Shown here piece by piece: positions 55,688 to 64,000 of a DNA stretch of 64,000 bases. Below the pieces are notes generated by a model. It was not told the DNA's origin, did no database searches, and was given only the letters and a program-made list of their open reading frames with translations. Position 1 is the stretch's first letter. Each line of letters opens with the position of its first letter. A program made the position numbers and the translations under genes. This DNA comes from Glaciozyma antarctica PI12 (Eukaryota; Basidiomycota; Microbotryomycetes; Kriegeriales; Camptobasidiaceae): positions 654,675-718,674 of the forward strand of contig KZ627155.1 in the NCBI GenBank assembly GCA_002917775.1, read 5' to 3'.

Positions 55688-57792
55688 TCAAGCAAACAGC
55701 TCCTCGAACGCCTCGCTTGACCCAAAGCTCTTCTCGTCGTTATGAGAGTAAGGAGGACGCAAGATGTCGTTGATCACCTGCGTCGAATCCAAATCAGCGA
55801 CCAGCGAGAACCCATCGTGAGCGAAGGAACTTACGTGAATCGCCCCGTTCCTCGCAGGCGCGTCCGACTTCCATACCTTGACGGGACGAGCAGGAGCTTC
55901 TTCGTCCTTCCCATAATTCCCATGGTGCCCGTGGTGCCCGTGGTGCCCGTGATGGTCTTCGCCCTCGACTTCCTCTGCGACAGCCGGCAGAACGACGACC
56001 GCCCGACGAATAGGTCCCTTCCCAAAGGGGCGGTACGAGAAGACGTCCACCTTGAGCGTAGCGTTCTCGTTCCTCCCCGACGTCGAAAGGAGGGTAGGGA
56101 GGACGTAGTGCGTGACGTTGTACTTTCCTTCTCCGCCGCCTTCGGACCAGGGCATCGGCCCTTCGAGGTTGTGCTCTTCTCCGTCCTGGTAGGGATTGAG
56201 AGAGGTTTGGTTGTTGATGTAATCGCTGTAGAAGGCGATGTCGGGGACGATGTGGTACGAGAGAACCTGCGGAGGGCGTGAGCGAGGGAGGTAGGGCGAA
56301 GGACGAACGAGACGGACGTATTTGAGGATGCGCTTCGAGATAGGTAGAGGCGAATGGAGGAACGCGAGGATCTTGGGGCTGCAGGATAGTTACGTAAGTT
56401 CGAGCAACCTCGCAAATGAGCGAGACACACGTACCCGAGCTTGACGAACGCGAGGTTGGTCGGCGCAAAGACGGTGAACAGCCCTCCCTTCTCCTTCACC
56501 AGCTCGTCGATAAGCTCCTGCACCATCGACGCTGACTCGCTACCGAGCTCCTCGTCGGCGGAGGACGAAGGAAGAAGGACCTCGTCGAGGCCGACCTTCT
56601 GAATGCCTGAAGTGAGAGTCGAGAAGATTTGCGGGAAGAGGAACGCCTCGTTGAGTGGGGTCAGGGGAGGGAGGAGGGGAGCGGAGATGAGGTGGATGTA
56701 GCCTGCGATCAAAGGCGTTAGCGAGGTCGTTGATTCTGAAGAGCGTGCTTCGCACCGTTCTTCGCCTTGATCGTAGGTCCGCGCTTGCTGGCGTAGAAGT
56801 TGAACTTGAGGGTCGGGTGAGGGAACGGGTGGATGGATAGCGAGGGTTCGACTGCGAGCGCGAACGACATCAGCTTCCATGGACATTAATCGCCGGAAAG
56901 AGCCTACCGCGAATACGAAGAGGCTCGGCGTCGTCCTTGCCCGATCCGAGGCTCGAGGAAACAGTAGAGTGATCCTCGAGACCCACTTCGGTCGCCGCGA
57001 AGGGGAGAGTGTGGTCTGCGAGCGGCAAACAAGTCAACGTAGCGGAGAGGAATCACAAGCGCGACGCACACTTGACAATGAACCCGATGATCCTCGCAAT
57101 ACGCTTCTTGCGCTCCTCGTCCTCGTCGAGCGAAGTAACAACACGCTTGCAAGTCTTTCCACGCAGCTCATGCGAGAAGAACGGGTGCGGCAGCGGGTGT
57201 TCCTCTCCGAATCCTTCCTCGCTTTCAAACGCCGGCAAGATCCACGCCTTGTCCTTCGCATCATGACCCTCGCGCTTGTCCGGGGGCGTAAGAGCCCAAT
57301 CGTCCGGAGCGAGGAGGGTGATACCGTCCTTGGAGAGAGCTTCGATGGCGGATTCGCTGCGGTTCACGAGGCTGGCGAGGCGGTGGAGAGGGAGTTGGGA
57401 AGGATCGGTGGGCTCGTCGTGGTGCCAGGGCCAGTTGAGCGAGTTCTCCTGCGTCGTGGTCGTTAGCTCGTCGTCCCTGGTCCCTCGAAACCGAAATCGC
57501 GCACCGGGTGCTTGTGGTGGAGCGAGGCGTTCAGGATCTCTGGAATCGTGTACTCTGAGAAATCGATGATCCCATGACCCGGTCCAGGGGTGAGAGCGTG
57601 CTCGATACCAGCGACCAGCGATTCGGCGATGCGCTCCTGGATCGAGATGAAGTCGGCGGGGGAGAGGCTCGGCAAGGCAGTGTGGGGTACGTCCTGGAGT
57701 ACTGGAGCGATGGCGTCCTGGAAGGCGAGTTGGGGCAGGGCCAGGGCTACCCCTGGTAGAGCCAGAAGGAGGCTGAACTTGTTGAACTTCAT
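55688..57792 (-). CDS. Secreted/cell-surface protein with two fasciclin (FAS1) domains
   Basis: A signal peptide at the start (57792) reads MKFNKFSLLLALPGVALALP. The first FAS1-like domain has LPLHRLASLVNRSESAIEAL and GITLLAPDDWAL; the second has EVLLP.. then VKEKGGLFTVFAPTNLAFVK, PKILAFLHSPLPISKRILKY, VLSYHIVPDIAFYSDYINN and, near the end, NGAIHVINDILRPPYS. TVFAPTNLAF and the xxYHIVP / HVIxDIL motifs are the FAS1 H1 and H2 boxes. A His/Gly insert (HHGHHGHHGHHGNYG) lies before the last box. No GPI signal or membrane span is evident at the C-terminus (GSSEAFEELFA). The likely role is adhesion or vacuolar/extracellular function, as for fungal FAS1 proteins. Confidence 0.87.
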
Positions 57793-58478
57793 CGAAGAGG
57801 AATGGGAGGAGAGAGAGAGCCGATAGGCGAGATGACGGGCTCGCGTTGAGGCCGAGGGCACGGACCACACTTCGTCTTCTTCTTGCGTTCGATCTACTCC
57901 TTACCGCCCGCGTAGTGTTAGGTAGCTTGGACGCTGAGGAGCAGTTTGCTGGCCCGAGTGCCGACTGGCGTCCGAATTCTGAAAGCGACTCAAGCCGCGA
58001 CGAGGAGCGAAGTAGGAGCTCGAACAAGTAGCGAGAGCAGCGAGGCACAGCGTGTCATTACAGAGGTACAGCAGGCGACAGATGCCGTCCAACGAGGTGG
58101 AGAGTATACTGCTGCCGAAGAGCCTGCGAGCGAAAATGAAGCAAGTCAGCGATTCGTCCTCCTCCCACCATCTCCCTCTTCAAGCTAGCAGAAGAATCCA
58201 CCCGCGCTCATATTAGATCAAGTAGACTCACCGCCCGCACCTGTCCTTCCGAAGAAAAAGCAGACACGAACAGCTCGTCGACCCTCAAAGTATGGCTCCT
58301 TCCTTGACTACTCCTCGCTCGGTTCCGAAGAACGCAGGGCGAGGAGCAGGAAGAGAAAGAGCCAGACGATCCTGTTAGTGGCAGGATCGCACTAGGGAGC
58401 TGGTTTTGAATCATGGCGCGTGGGTTCGTTGCGGAGAATGAAGAAGGTAAGGTAGGGTCGGAGGAAGGAGAACTCACG
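57793..58478. other. Intergenic region
   Basis: About 690 bp. It holds the fasciclin gene promoter (minus strand) and the 3' side of NAS2. The frames present are not conserved-looking. Nothing further recognised. Confidence 0.4.
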
Positions 58479-59344
58479 TCAAATCGGCACAATGTGGCAG
58501 CTGCAGAGAGGCGATTAGTTACGTGTAAGGAGTGAGAGTGAACCGACGCACCCAAGAGACCGCGACCTCCCCAGCCAGACTTGGGCGTCAGGCGCAGATG
58601 CATTAGTTGCTCTTCCGAGCCCTCGGTCGCAGATGGGCGCAAAATGACGAGCGGAAGCACAGTCTGCAAGATGGTAGAAGTGAGCACAACTCAGCGTGCC
58701 AAAAGACGACGAACGTACCCCTTCCGAGCTGTTGACGAGCGCAGCGACGCCCTTGAGCGAGTCGTGATTCGTCGCGTCGACGGATCCAAGCGAGACGATC
58801 TTGTCCTGCCTCCGCAATCCCTATTCACCGACCACCTATCAGCTACGCCCCTCCAACCACCCCAACGCACTCACCGCCGTATCCGCCGGTCCACCAGGGA
58901 ACACCCCATTAACTCTCGCAAACGCCGCCTTCCCCTCCTCGCGCACAGCCTCCACCATTGTTTCCCGCTCCTCCACCTCCACCCTCGGAAGTCCCTTCTC
59001 CAACAACGCCGCCATCTCCCCCACCACCCCCTTGAGATCATTCTTAAGGCGGTTGATCTGCATACGAGCTGTCCTCACGCCTGCAACGTCGATATCGGAG
59101 CGCGGGAATCCCTCGGGGTCCACGAGAGGCGTAGCCATAGTGACGTTATTCTGTAGCCTGTCGTTCAGCTCAGGTGCGGGAGAGGAGGTGGAGGACGGAC
59201 GGTTTGGAGAACAGAAAAGTAGACGTCGAGACGCTCGGTGATCGAGTCCTTGAGAGTCGTCAGGCGGAGAGCTTCGGATTGAACTGTCGGGGCTGGGGAG
59301 GAGGCGAAGGTGGGAGGAGCAGAGGACGGGTCGTGGAGGGACAT
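58479..59344 (-). CDS. NAS2: 26S proteasome assembly chaperone Nas2 (PSMD9/p27), PDZ-containing
   Basis: Nas2 binds Rpt5 and guides base assembly of the proteasome. The start at 59344 reads MSLHDPSSAPPTFASSPAPT. The N-terminal helical part has GFPRSDIDVAGVRTARMQIN and LKNDLKGVVGEMAALLEKGL, the family's Rpt5-binding region. The PDZ domain reads NGVFPGGPADTA then LRRQDKIVSLGSVDATNHDS, LVNSSEG, TVLPLVILRPS and LRLTPKSGWGGRGLLG. The expected end CHIVPI is present just after the last intron (TGCCACATTGTGCCG) but is one base out of phase with the donor at the C run 58551-58553. Read literally, the protein would run into a non-conserved tail; a one-base error or variant at that run is the simplest reading. 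Confidence 0.87.
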
Positions 59345-59988
59345 GGTTGGGAGAGGGACGCGTAAGCAACACTAGTTGAAGATGGAGGGGAGGAGCTGGG
59401 AGGGTCCTTGGCAGAGCCTTCGTGTTGTGCTGTTGCTGTTGAAAGCAGAGCTTGAGGATCGCGCGAGTCGGTGAGGAAGGGGGGGGACGAGAGGCGTCGC
59501 TCGCGAGAATCGCCTCCGGGTCGACGAGGGGACGTCGACTGTCCTTTCCGCTGTGCAAGCTCTTGGGTTTAGAGCAGAACTCTACGAATACGGATACTCT
59601 TCAGAACTAGGAGAGCTCACGTCCCTGAGCAGGCTCTCTCGCTTGAGCACCGGACCCCGGCTCCACTGCGCCAGCGCTCTACTCGGCCACTCAGCTTTCT
59701 CGCTCGTCTCCTCGTCACTCCCCCTTCCCACAGCTCCATCACCAGGCATCGAAGCGACTACCTCTCCTTCAGAATCCTACTTCGGTCCCACATTCCTCGC
59801 AAGGTACCGACGGCCCCTGCCGCCTTCGGTGGAGTCGCGTTCCTCCTCCAGCAGCACCAACTCCAACGCAAGAACAAGAACGCAGTGCAAAATTGACAAC
59901 ACAACAAGCTACGACCTCCCAGCCCCTCCTCACTGCGAGATCCGCCAAGTCAGCTCGCTTCCATGCCGATGAGACGTCCCGCGCACCC
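59345..59988. other. Intergenic region
   Basis: About 640 bp between the NAS2 start and the end of the next minus-strand gene. No supported gene; frames on the plus strand (59553-59972) are Ser-rich by-products. Confidence 0.4.
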
Positions 59989-61065
59989 TCACTCCCCCTT
60001 CGCAAGAATCACCAGCTGGAGAATCTGATCCTCCATCTTGTCCTCCACCCCGGGGACCTCCTCGAGGATCCTCGCGAGCTTCTTCCTCGCCTCGTGTCCC
60101 TTGGCGTCCAAGTCGGCGTAAATTGCCCAAAGGTCGGCGTTCCGGCCCCTCATCTCTGCCGCCCGCTCGTTCAGCTCTTTCTGCTCGACACACCGGGTCA
60201 GAAAACGGTCTCGAAGAAAGGACGGGAAGGCACGAACGAGATCCTCCTCAATCTGAACCATCTTCCTCAGCAACACCGTTGCGACCGTCCTCACGATCCT
60301 CACGACCGCTTTCCTGAACCCCGTCGTCGAAGATCCCGCATCCAAGAACTGGGATTCGAACAGTAGGAAGACAGCGACGTAGCTGTCGGCGATCACGCTC
60401 GAATTTCCCTCGAGGCTATTGATAGTCGCGACGACGTCCTCCCACTCCTTCGAATCATCTTTCGTTCCATCAAACTCGATGCCCTCGAACAGTCCCTCAA
60501 AAAGCTCCCCTCCACCGGCGTAGAGCTCCTCCGCGCTTTGCGAAAGCGGCGACAGGTCGGTTCCCTGCTTGCGAAGATCGGCCATGTACTGCGCCCACCG
60601 CCCGACGAACGCCTGAATATCGCTCGAGAGCTGCGTCGCTTCCGACGTACGCGACTGCGTGCTCTGCGTGAGTGCTGCCGCGAGGGAGAGGACGGCGTTG
60701 ACGTTGCCGAGAGAGTCGGTCATGGATTGTCGGTTGGCGGCTTGGGCTGCGACGAGGGAGGTGTGGGAGGCGAGGGTTTCGGTGAGAGAGAGTTTGAGGA
60801 ACTCGTAACGAGAGAGGAGGGAGGAGAGCCGCGTGACGGCGTGGCCTTGGAGCTTGCGATGGAAGCTCTGGGTCGGGAGAGAGGTGGGGAGGAGGGGGGG
60901 AACGGAGAGGGCTGCGGTGGTTGAGCCGGAGGTGATGCTGGGAGTGTCAAGACGCCGCCGTTTGGTCTCGCTTCGCAGTACGCGGGGTTCAGCCTGCAGG
61001 AAGGAACAGTGAGCTCAGTGTCTCCGACGTGGGGAAGGCCTGGGACGAACGGTAGGGGTGCTCAT
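59989..61065 (-). CDS. Hypothetical helical protein with nuclear-localisation-like motif
   Basis: Not recognised. The first exon encodes only MSTPT (61051-61065) before a 56-nt intron; the second runs to 59989. A basic cluster (LRSETKRRRLD) near the N-terminus suggests nuclear entry. The rest is mostly helical: HRKLQGHAVTRLSSLLSRYE, LKLSLTETLASHTSLVAAQA, NVNAVLSLAAALTQSTQSR, DIQAFVGRWAQYMADLRKQG, AVVRIVRTVATVLLRKMVQI and a charged coiled-coil near the end (LNERAAEMRGRNADLWAIYA). It has no membrane span and no enzyme motif. The shape resembles small kinetochore or chromatin-complex subunits, but I cannot name one. Divergent from GPI3, starts about 230 bp apart. Confidence 0.7.
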
Positions 61066-61291
61066 CTCAACGAGGGCGGGAGCGGAGGGTCTCCCGGGCG
61101 GGCCACTGGGGGTACCTGCGCTGCTTGTAAAGACTGGAGAGGGGAGAGAGGGTTGTTGGGAGGTGAGAGCAGGAGGGAAAAACACGGAGCTCGACTGCTC
61201 CCGCCTGTTGACCTCCTCCCAGCTACCCACAACTTCGTCCAACTCGCAGGCGATTCCAAGGCGTGCTCAAGGTGGCCAGGCGTGCAGCAAG

Positions 61292-63186
61292 ATGGCACAG
61301 GGAACGGCGCAAGGAGCGGAACACGACGCACGTCGTCCGCTCAACATCGCGTGCGTTCGTCTTCGCACCTCCGGAGGCCAGCGAGCTGACGCGCCCCCCT
61401 TCCGCAGGATGATCTGCGACTACTTCTTCCCCAAAGTAGGAGGAGTCGAGTCCCACATCTACAGCCTTGCCGAAGCTCTCGCCAAGCTCGACCACAAGGT
61501 GAGCGAGACGCCTCTCTCCCACCGCGTAGCTCCTTGCTCACCTACGACCCACCTGCAGGTCATCATTATCACCCACTCTTACCCTCCTAGAAGCGGTATC
61601 CGCTACCTCCCCTACGGCATCAAGGTCTACTACATCCCCGTCCACCCTCTCCCCCCGACGCACGTCCACGCAACTCTCCCCGGCTTCTTCACGGCTCTCC
61701 CTTACGTACGGAACATCTTGCTACGAGAGCAGATTGATGTGCTGCACGCACATGCCTCTCTCAGTGCGGAAGGAATGGAGGGGATCTTTCATGCGAGGAC
61801 GCTGGGCGTCAAGGTCGTGTTTACGGACCACTCGCTTTTCGGGCTTGGGAATATGGCGGAGATCTGGGGGAACAAGATGCTGAAGGGCTGCTTGAGCGAT
61901 GTGGAAGCTGTGATCTGCGTGTCACATACCGGGTGAGCTGGGAGCTAGGATTCGAACGGGAGGGAGCTGATGATCGCGGTGCCGCTCGCAGGAAGGAGAA
62001 CACGGTGCTTCGAGGTGCCTTGAACCCCTCTATCGTCCATGTTATCCCAAACGCAGTTGTGGCGGCTCATTTTCGACCTTCGGAGCCTACTCTGCCAGTC
62101 CCCGAAATCAGTGCGTGGCTCGCTTCCGCTCTTCGACATTCCTAACCCTCCTGCACTCAGTTACTATCGTCTGCATCACGCGCCTCGTCTACCGCAAAGG
62201 AATTGACCTTCTCATCGCTGCTCTCCCGAAAGTCTGCGCTCTGCACCCCGACGTTCGCATCCTCATAGGTGTGTTCCCTCGTCCCCGACTTCGCTATCAA
62301 GCTAATTCCTCGTCCGCAGGCGGTGATGGTCCCAAGATTGTTGAGCTCGATCAGATGCGCGACAAGTATCAAAGCCTACTGCGCGACCGCGTCGAGCTCC
62401 TCGGTGCAGTGCGCCACGAGAACGTTCGTGAAGTGAGTCTCCTCTCCACAACCTGCGAGCACCCGCTTACGCGCTATTCCAGCTCCTGTTCCGCGCGCAG
62501 ATCTTTCTCAATCCCTCCCTCACGGAAGCGTTTGGCATTGGCATCCTCGAAGCGGCGTGCGCGGGTCTGTTTGTCGTTTCGACGCGCGTTGGCGGGGTGC
62601 CGGAAGTCCTTCCGCCTGGGCTGGTGGAGTTTGCGGAGCCCGAGGTCGAAGGTGAGTTCATTTCCGCCTGGACTGGCACTCTCAGAGCTGAGGCCTGCTT
62701 CTCCTCCGCAGACCTCGTCCGAGCCATCTCGAGGGCCATCAAGCACGTTCGCAGCGGCGCGCACGATCCGATCAAGGCGCACGAGCAGCTCAAGGAGATG
62801 TACAGCTGGGAAGACGTTGCTGAACGTACCGAGAAGGTCTACTACGGCGCCATGGCCGTTCCACAAGTTCCCGTGATTGAGCGACTGCGAAGGTACGCGG
62901 CTCGCCCACCGTGCTTCGTTCTCCGCCTGACATTCTCGATGCAGGTACTACGGAACGGGATTCATCTTTGGCAAGATGCTCTGCTTGATCATCTGCGTCG
63001 ACTACATCCTTCTCGCCTTCCTAGACTTCTTCTACCCACGCCACACGATCGACCCAGCGCCCAAATTCTCGCTCGCAAAGTGGAAGGCGGTGAGTGTTGG
63101 TGATATCGCCTTGGTTACTTGCACACTGACGCTCTGGGGTATAGATTTGCGAGAAAGAGGAGGCGAGCAAGCACGTCGGAGAGTAG
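61292..63186 (+). CDS. GPI3: Phosphatidylinositol N-acetylglucosaminyltransferase catalytic subunit (Gpi3/PIG-A)
   Basis: The catalytic subunit of the first step of GPI-anchor synthesis at the ER: transfer of GlcNAc from UDP-GlcNAc to phosphatidylinositol. GT4-family motifs follow each other over ~9 short exons: MICDYFFPKVGGVESHIYSL, VIIITHSYPPRSGIRYLPYG, LHAHASLSAEGMEGIFHART, VFTDHSLFGLGNMAEIW, VICVSHTGKENTVLRGAL, PNAVVAAHFRP, ITRLVYRKGIDLLI and the EX7E motif in SLTEAFGIGILEAACAG. These are followed by RVGGVPEVLPPGLVEFAEPE. A C-terminal membrane anchor (LCLIICVDYILLAFLDFFYP) precedes the short tail ICEKEEASKHVGE. The start is ATG 61292; the first junction gives NIAMICDYFFP. Length fits the family. 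Confidence 0.95.
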
Positions 63187-63528
63187 CCATCAACCATCTC
63201 TCCGCTATCGAAGTCTCAGTGGCCATCTCCGTACGTCTAATCTCCATATGATTGCCCACAATCACAGCTAACATCTAAATAGGTACAGCACACTACGCTC
63301 TACGCTGAGCTGCAGCTCTAAGGCTCAGAGGTGGTCCTCGCGTCGCCGTCGCCGCGCCAGCCTTCTACTCCGCACCATCTCCAACTTCGGTTGCAAGCGG
63401 CTCCAGGCGATTGCGTAGCGCCAATAGCGACGCCGCACCGGCCTACAACTGGTGGAATAAAGTCAGCTTTGCGACGAGGCGGGACTTCCGTACTGCTCAC
63501 CAAGGGTCCGTCTCGATCGACTCCCCGC
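63187..63528. other. Intergenic region between convergent genes
   Basis: It separates the ends of GPI3 and the coiled-coil gene. I see no gene; a plus-strand frame from 63331 lacks features. Confidence 0.4.
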
Positions 63529-64000
63529 TCATGCCAATCTCTTGCGCACCTCCACAGCCTCAGCCTCCACCCTAGCACTCTCCTCCGATTTCGCATCCTC
63601 TAAAAGCTCTGCGTCCTCCCTCGCATTCTGCTCCGCTTCCTCCCTCTCCCGCCGCGCGCTCGCGTCCTCCCTCTCCTCCTCCCGCGCATTCTCCTCCTCC
63701 CGCGCATTCTCCTCCGCCTGCTCCTGCTCCATCCTCGCCGCCTTGTCCTCCGCCCGCTTCTCAAAGAACCGTCGATCCGCCTCCTCCTCCGCCTCAAGCT
63801 TCACGCGTCTTGCCTCCTCCCGCTCATCCGCAATCCTCACAACCTCCTCCGCTTCCAACGCAGCCTCCTCCTCCCGGTTCATTTGCCCCGGCGTAGGAGG
63901 AAGTCGTAGCACTTCGCCCTCTGATAGTGCGAGCATCTCGCTGTTGATCTCGGGGAGGATCTCCTCCCACTCGTTCTCGGCGCCCTTCATCCTCTGCGCG
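63529..64000 (-). CDS. Glu/Ala/Arg-rich coiled-coil protein, 5' end possibly beyond window
   Basis: A minus-strand frame of 154 codons from an ATG at 63990 to the stop at 63529; the frame may also continue past the window edge. The first part (MKGAENEWEEILPEINSEML) is acidic. The rest is a long heptad-like coiled coil rich in E, A and R (EEAALEAEEVVRIADEREEA through ENAREEENAREEEREDASA). An 18-bp DNA repeat underlies the ENAREE copies (about 63680-63715). It resembles tropomyosin/caldesmon-like low-complexity helices, so database hits would be unspecific. No function proposed. Confidence 0.55.
   Translation of the reverse strand, partial: AQRMKGAENEWEEILPEINSEMLALSEGEVLRLPPTPGQMNREEEAALEAEEVVRIADEREEARRVKLEAEEEADRRFFEKRAEDKAARMEQEQAEENAREEENAREEEREDASARREREEAEQNAREDAELLEDAKSEESARVEAEAVEVRKRLA

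Noticed and set aside
63600-63800. CRISPR-like spacing in the short repeats at the right edge
   Set aside because: The repeats are an in-frame 18-bp coding repeat of a coiled coil (ENAREE units), and this is a eukaryotic genome.
1-64000. Virus-like or LTR elements, Polintons, LINEs, DNA transposons
   Set aside because: I saw no reverse transcriptase, integrase, transposase or capsid motifs and no long terminal repeats.
1-64000. Secondary-metabolite or catabolic gene cluster
   Set aside because: Neighbouring genes belong to unrelated housekeeping pathways; no backbone enzyme (PKS, NRPS, terpene synthase) is present.

Overview
This window is nuclear DNA from a GC-rich basidiomycete yeast, most likely a red yeast of the Pucciniomycotina (Rhodotorula/Rhodosporidium type). 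The reasons are dense genes on both strands, many 45-60 nt introns with GT(G/A)CG(T)-like donors and a GCTGAC/GCTAAC branch site just before CAG, and fungal-specific families (PalC, Swp1, Brl1, Nta1, Syg1). I see no virus-like element, DNA transposon, CRISPR array, tRNA or rRNA.

Layout. 0-12 kb: glutathionyl-hydroquinone reductase (cut by the left edge), the pH-signalling protein PalC, a Ser/Pro-rich unknown, an AhpC/TSA-like thiol protein, a GT32 glycosyltransferase, a Pho13-type phosphatase and an inositol-type MFS transporter. 12.3-13.9 kb: a decayed Gre2-like reductase pseudogene. 14-21.1 kb: class I cyclic-nucleotide phosphodiesterase and a stand-alone Nup98 nucleoporin. 21.3-31.6 kb: a C-terminal remnant of a bestrophin-like channel gene, an alpha/beta-hydrolase-like gene, an Edc1/PNRC-motif protein, N-terminal amidase Nta1, a zeta-crystallin-type quinone reductase and a long unknown gene. 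32.4-41.6 kb: a HAD phosphatase, a degenerate tandem repeat, the RNA helicase Dhh1, oligosaccharyltransferase subunit Swp1 and proteasome subunit Rpn3. 41.7-51.5 kb: the SPX-EXS protein Syg1, a PH-domain protein and a Pex30-type dysferlin-domain peroxin. 52.3-64 kb: a zinc-knuckle protein, a small unknown, Brl1/Brr6, a two-fasciclin secreted protein, proteasome chaperone Nas2, a nuclear-looking unknown, the GPI-anchor enzyme Gpi3/PIG-A and a coiled-coil gene cut by the right edge.

The genes are mostly unrelated housekeeping functions. The only visible functional echoes are two proteasome genes (RPN3, NAS2), two mRNA-decapping-related genes (EDC1-like, DHH1) and two nuclear-envelope/pore genes (NUP98, BRL1). 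I found no convincing new multi-gene system.

The most notable points are the two gene remnants, a Nup98 lacking both the Nup96 half and the HFS cleavage site, a GC-AG intron inside the GLEBS motif, a 14-bp tandem duplication that shifts the frame of the 28.6-31.6 kb gene, a ~160-bp four-unit degenerate repeat, and a series of single-frame breaks in otherwise conserved genes, some at G runs, which may be assembly errors. Exon boundaries are my own reading of GT-AG sites and protein similarity; none is backed by transcripts.
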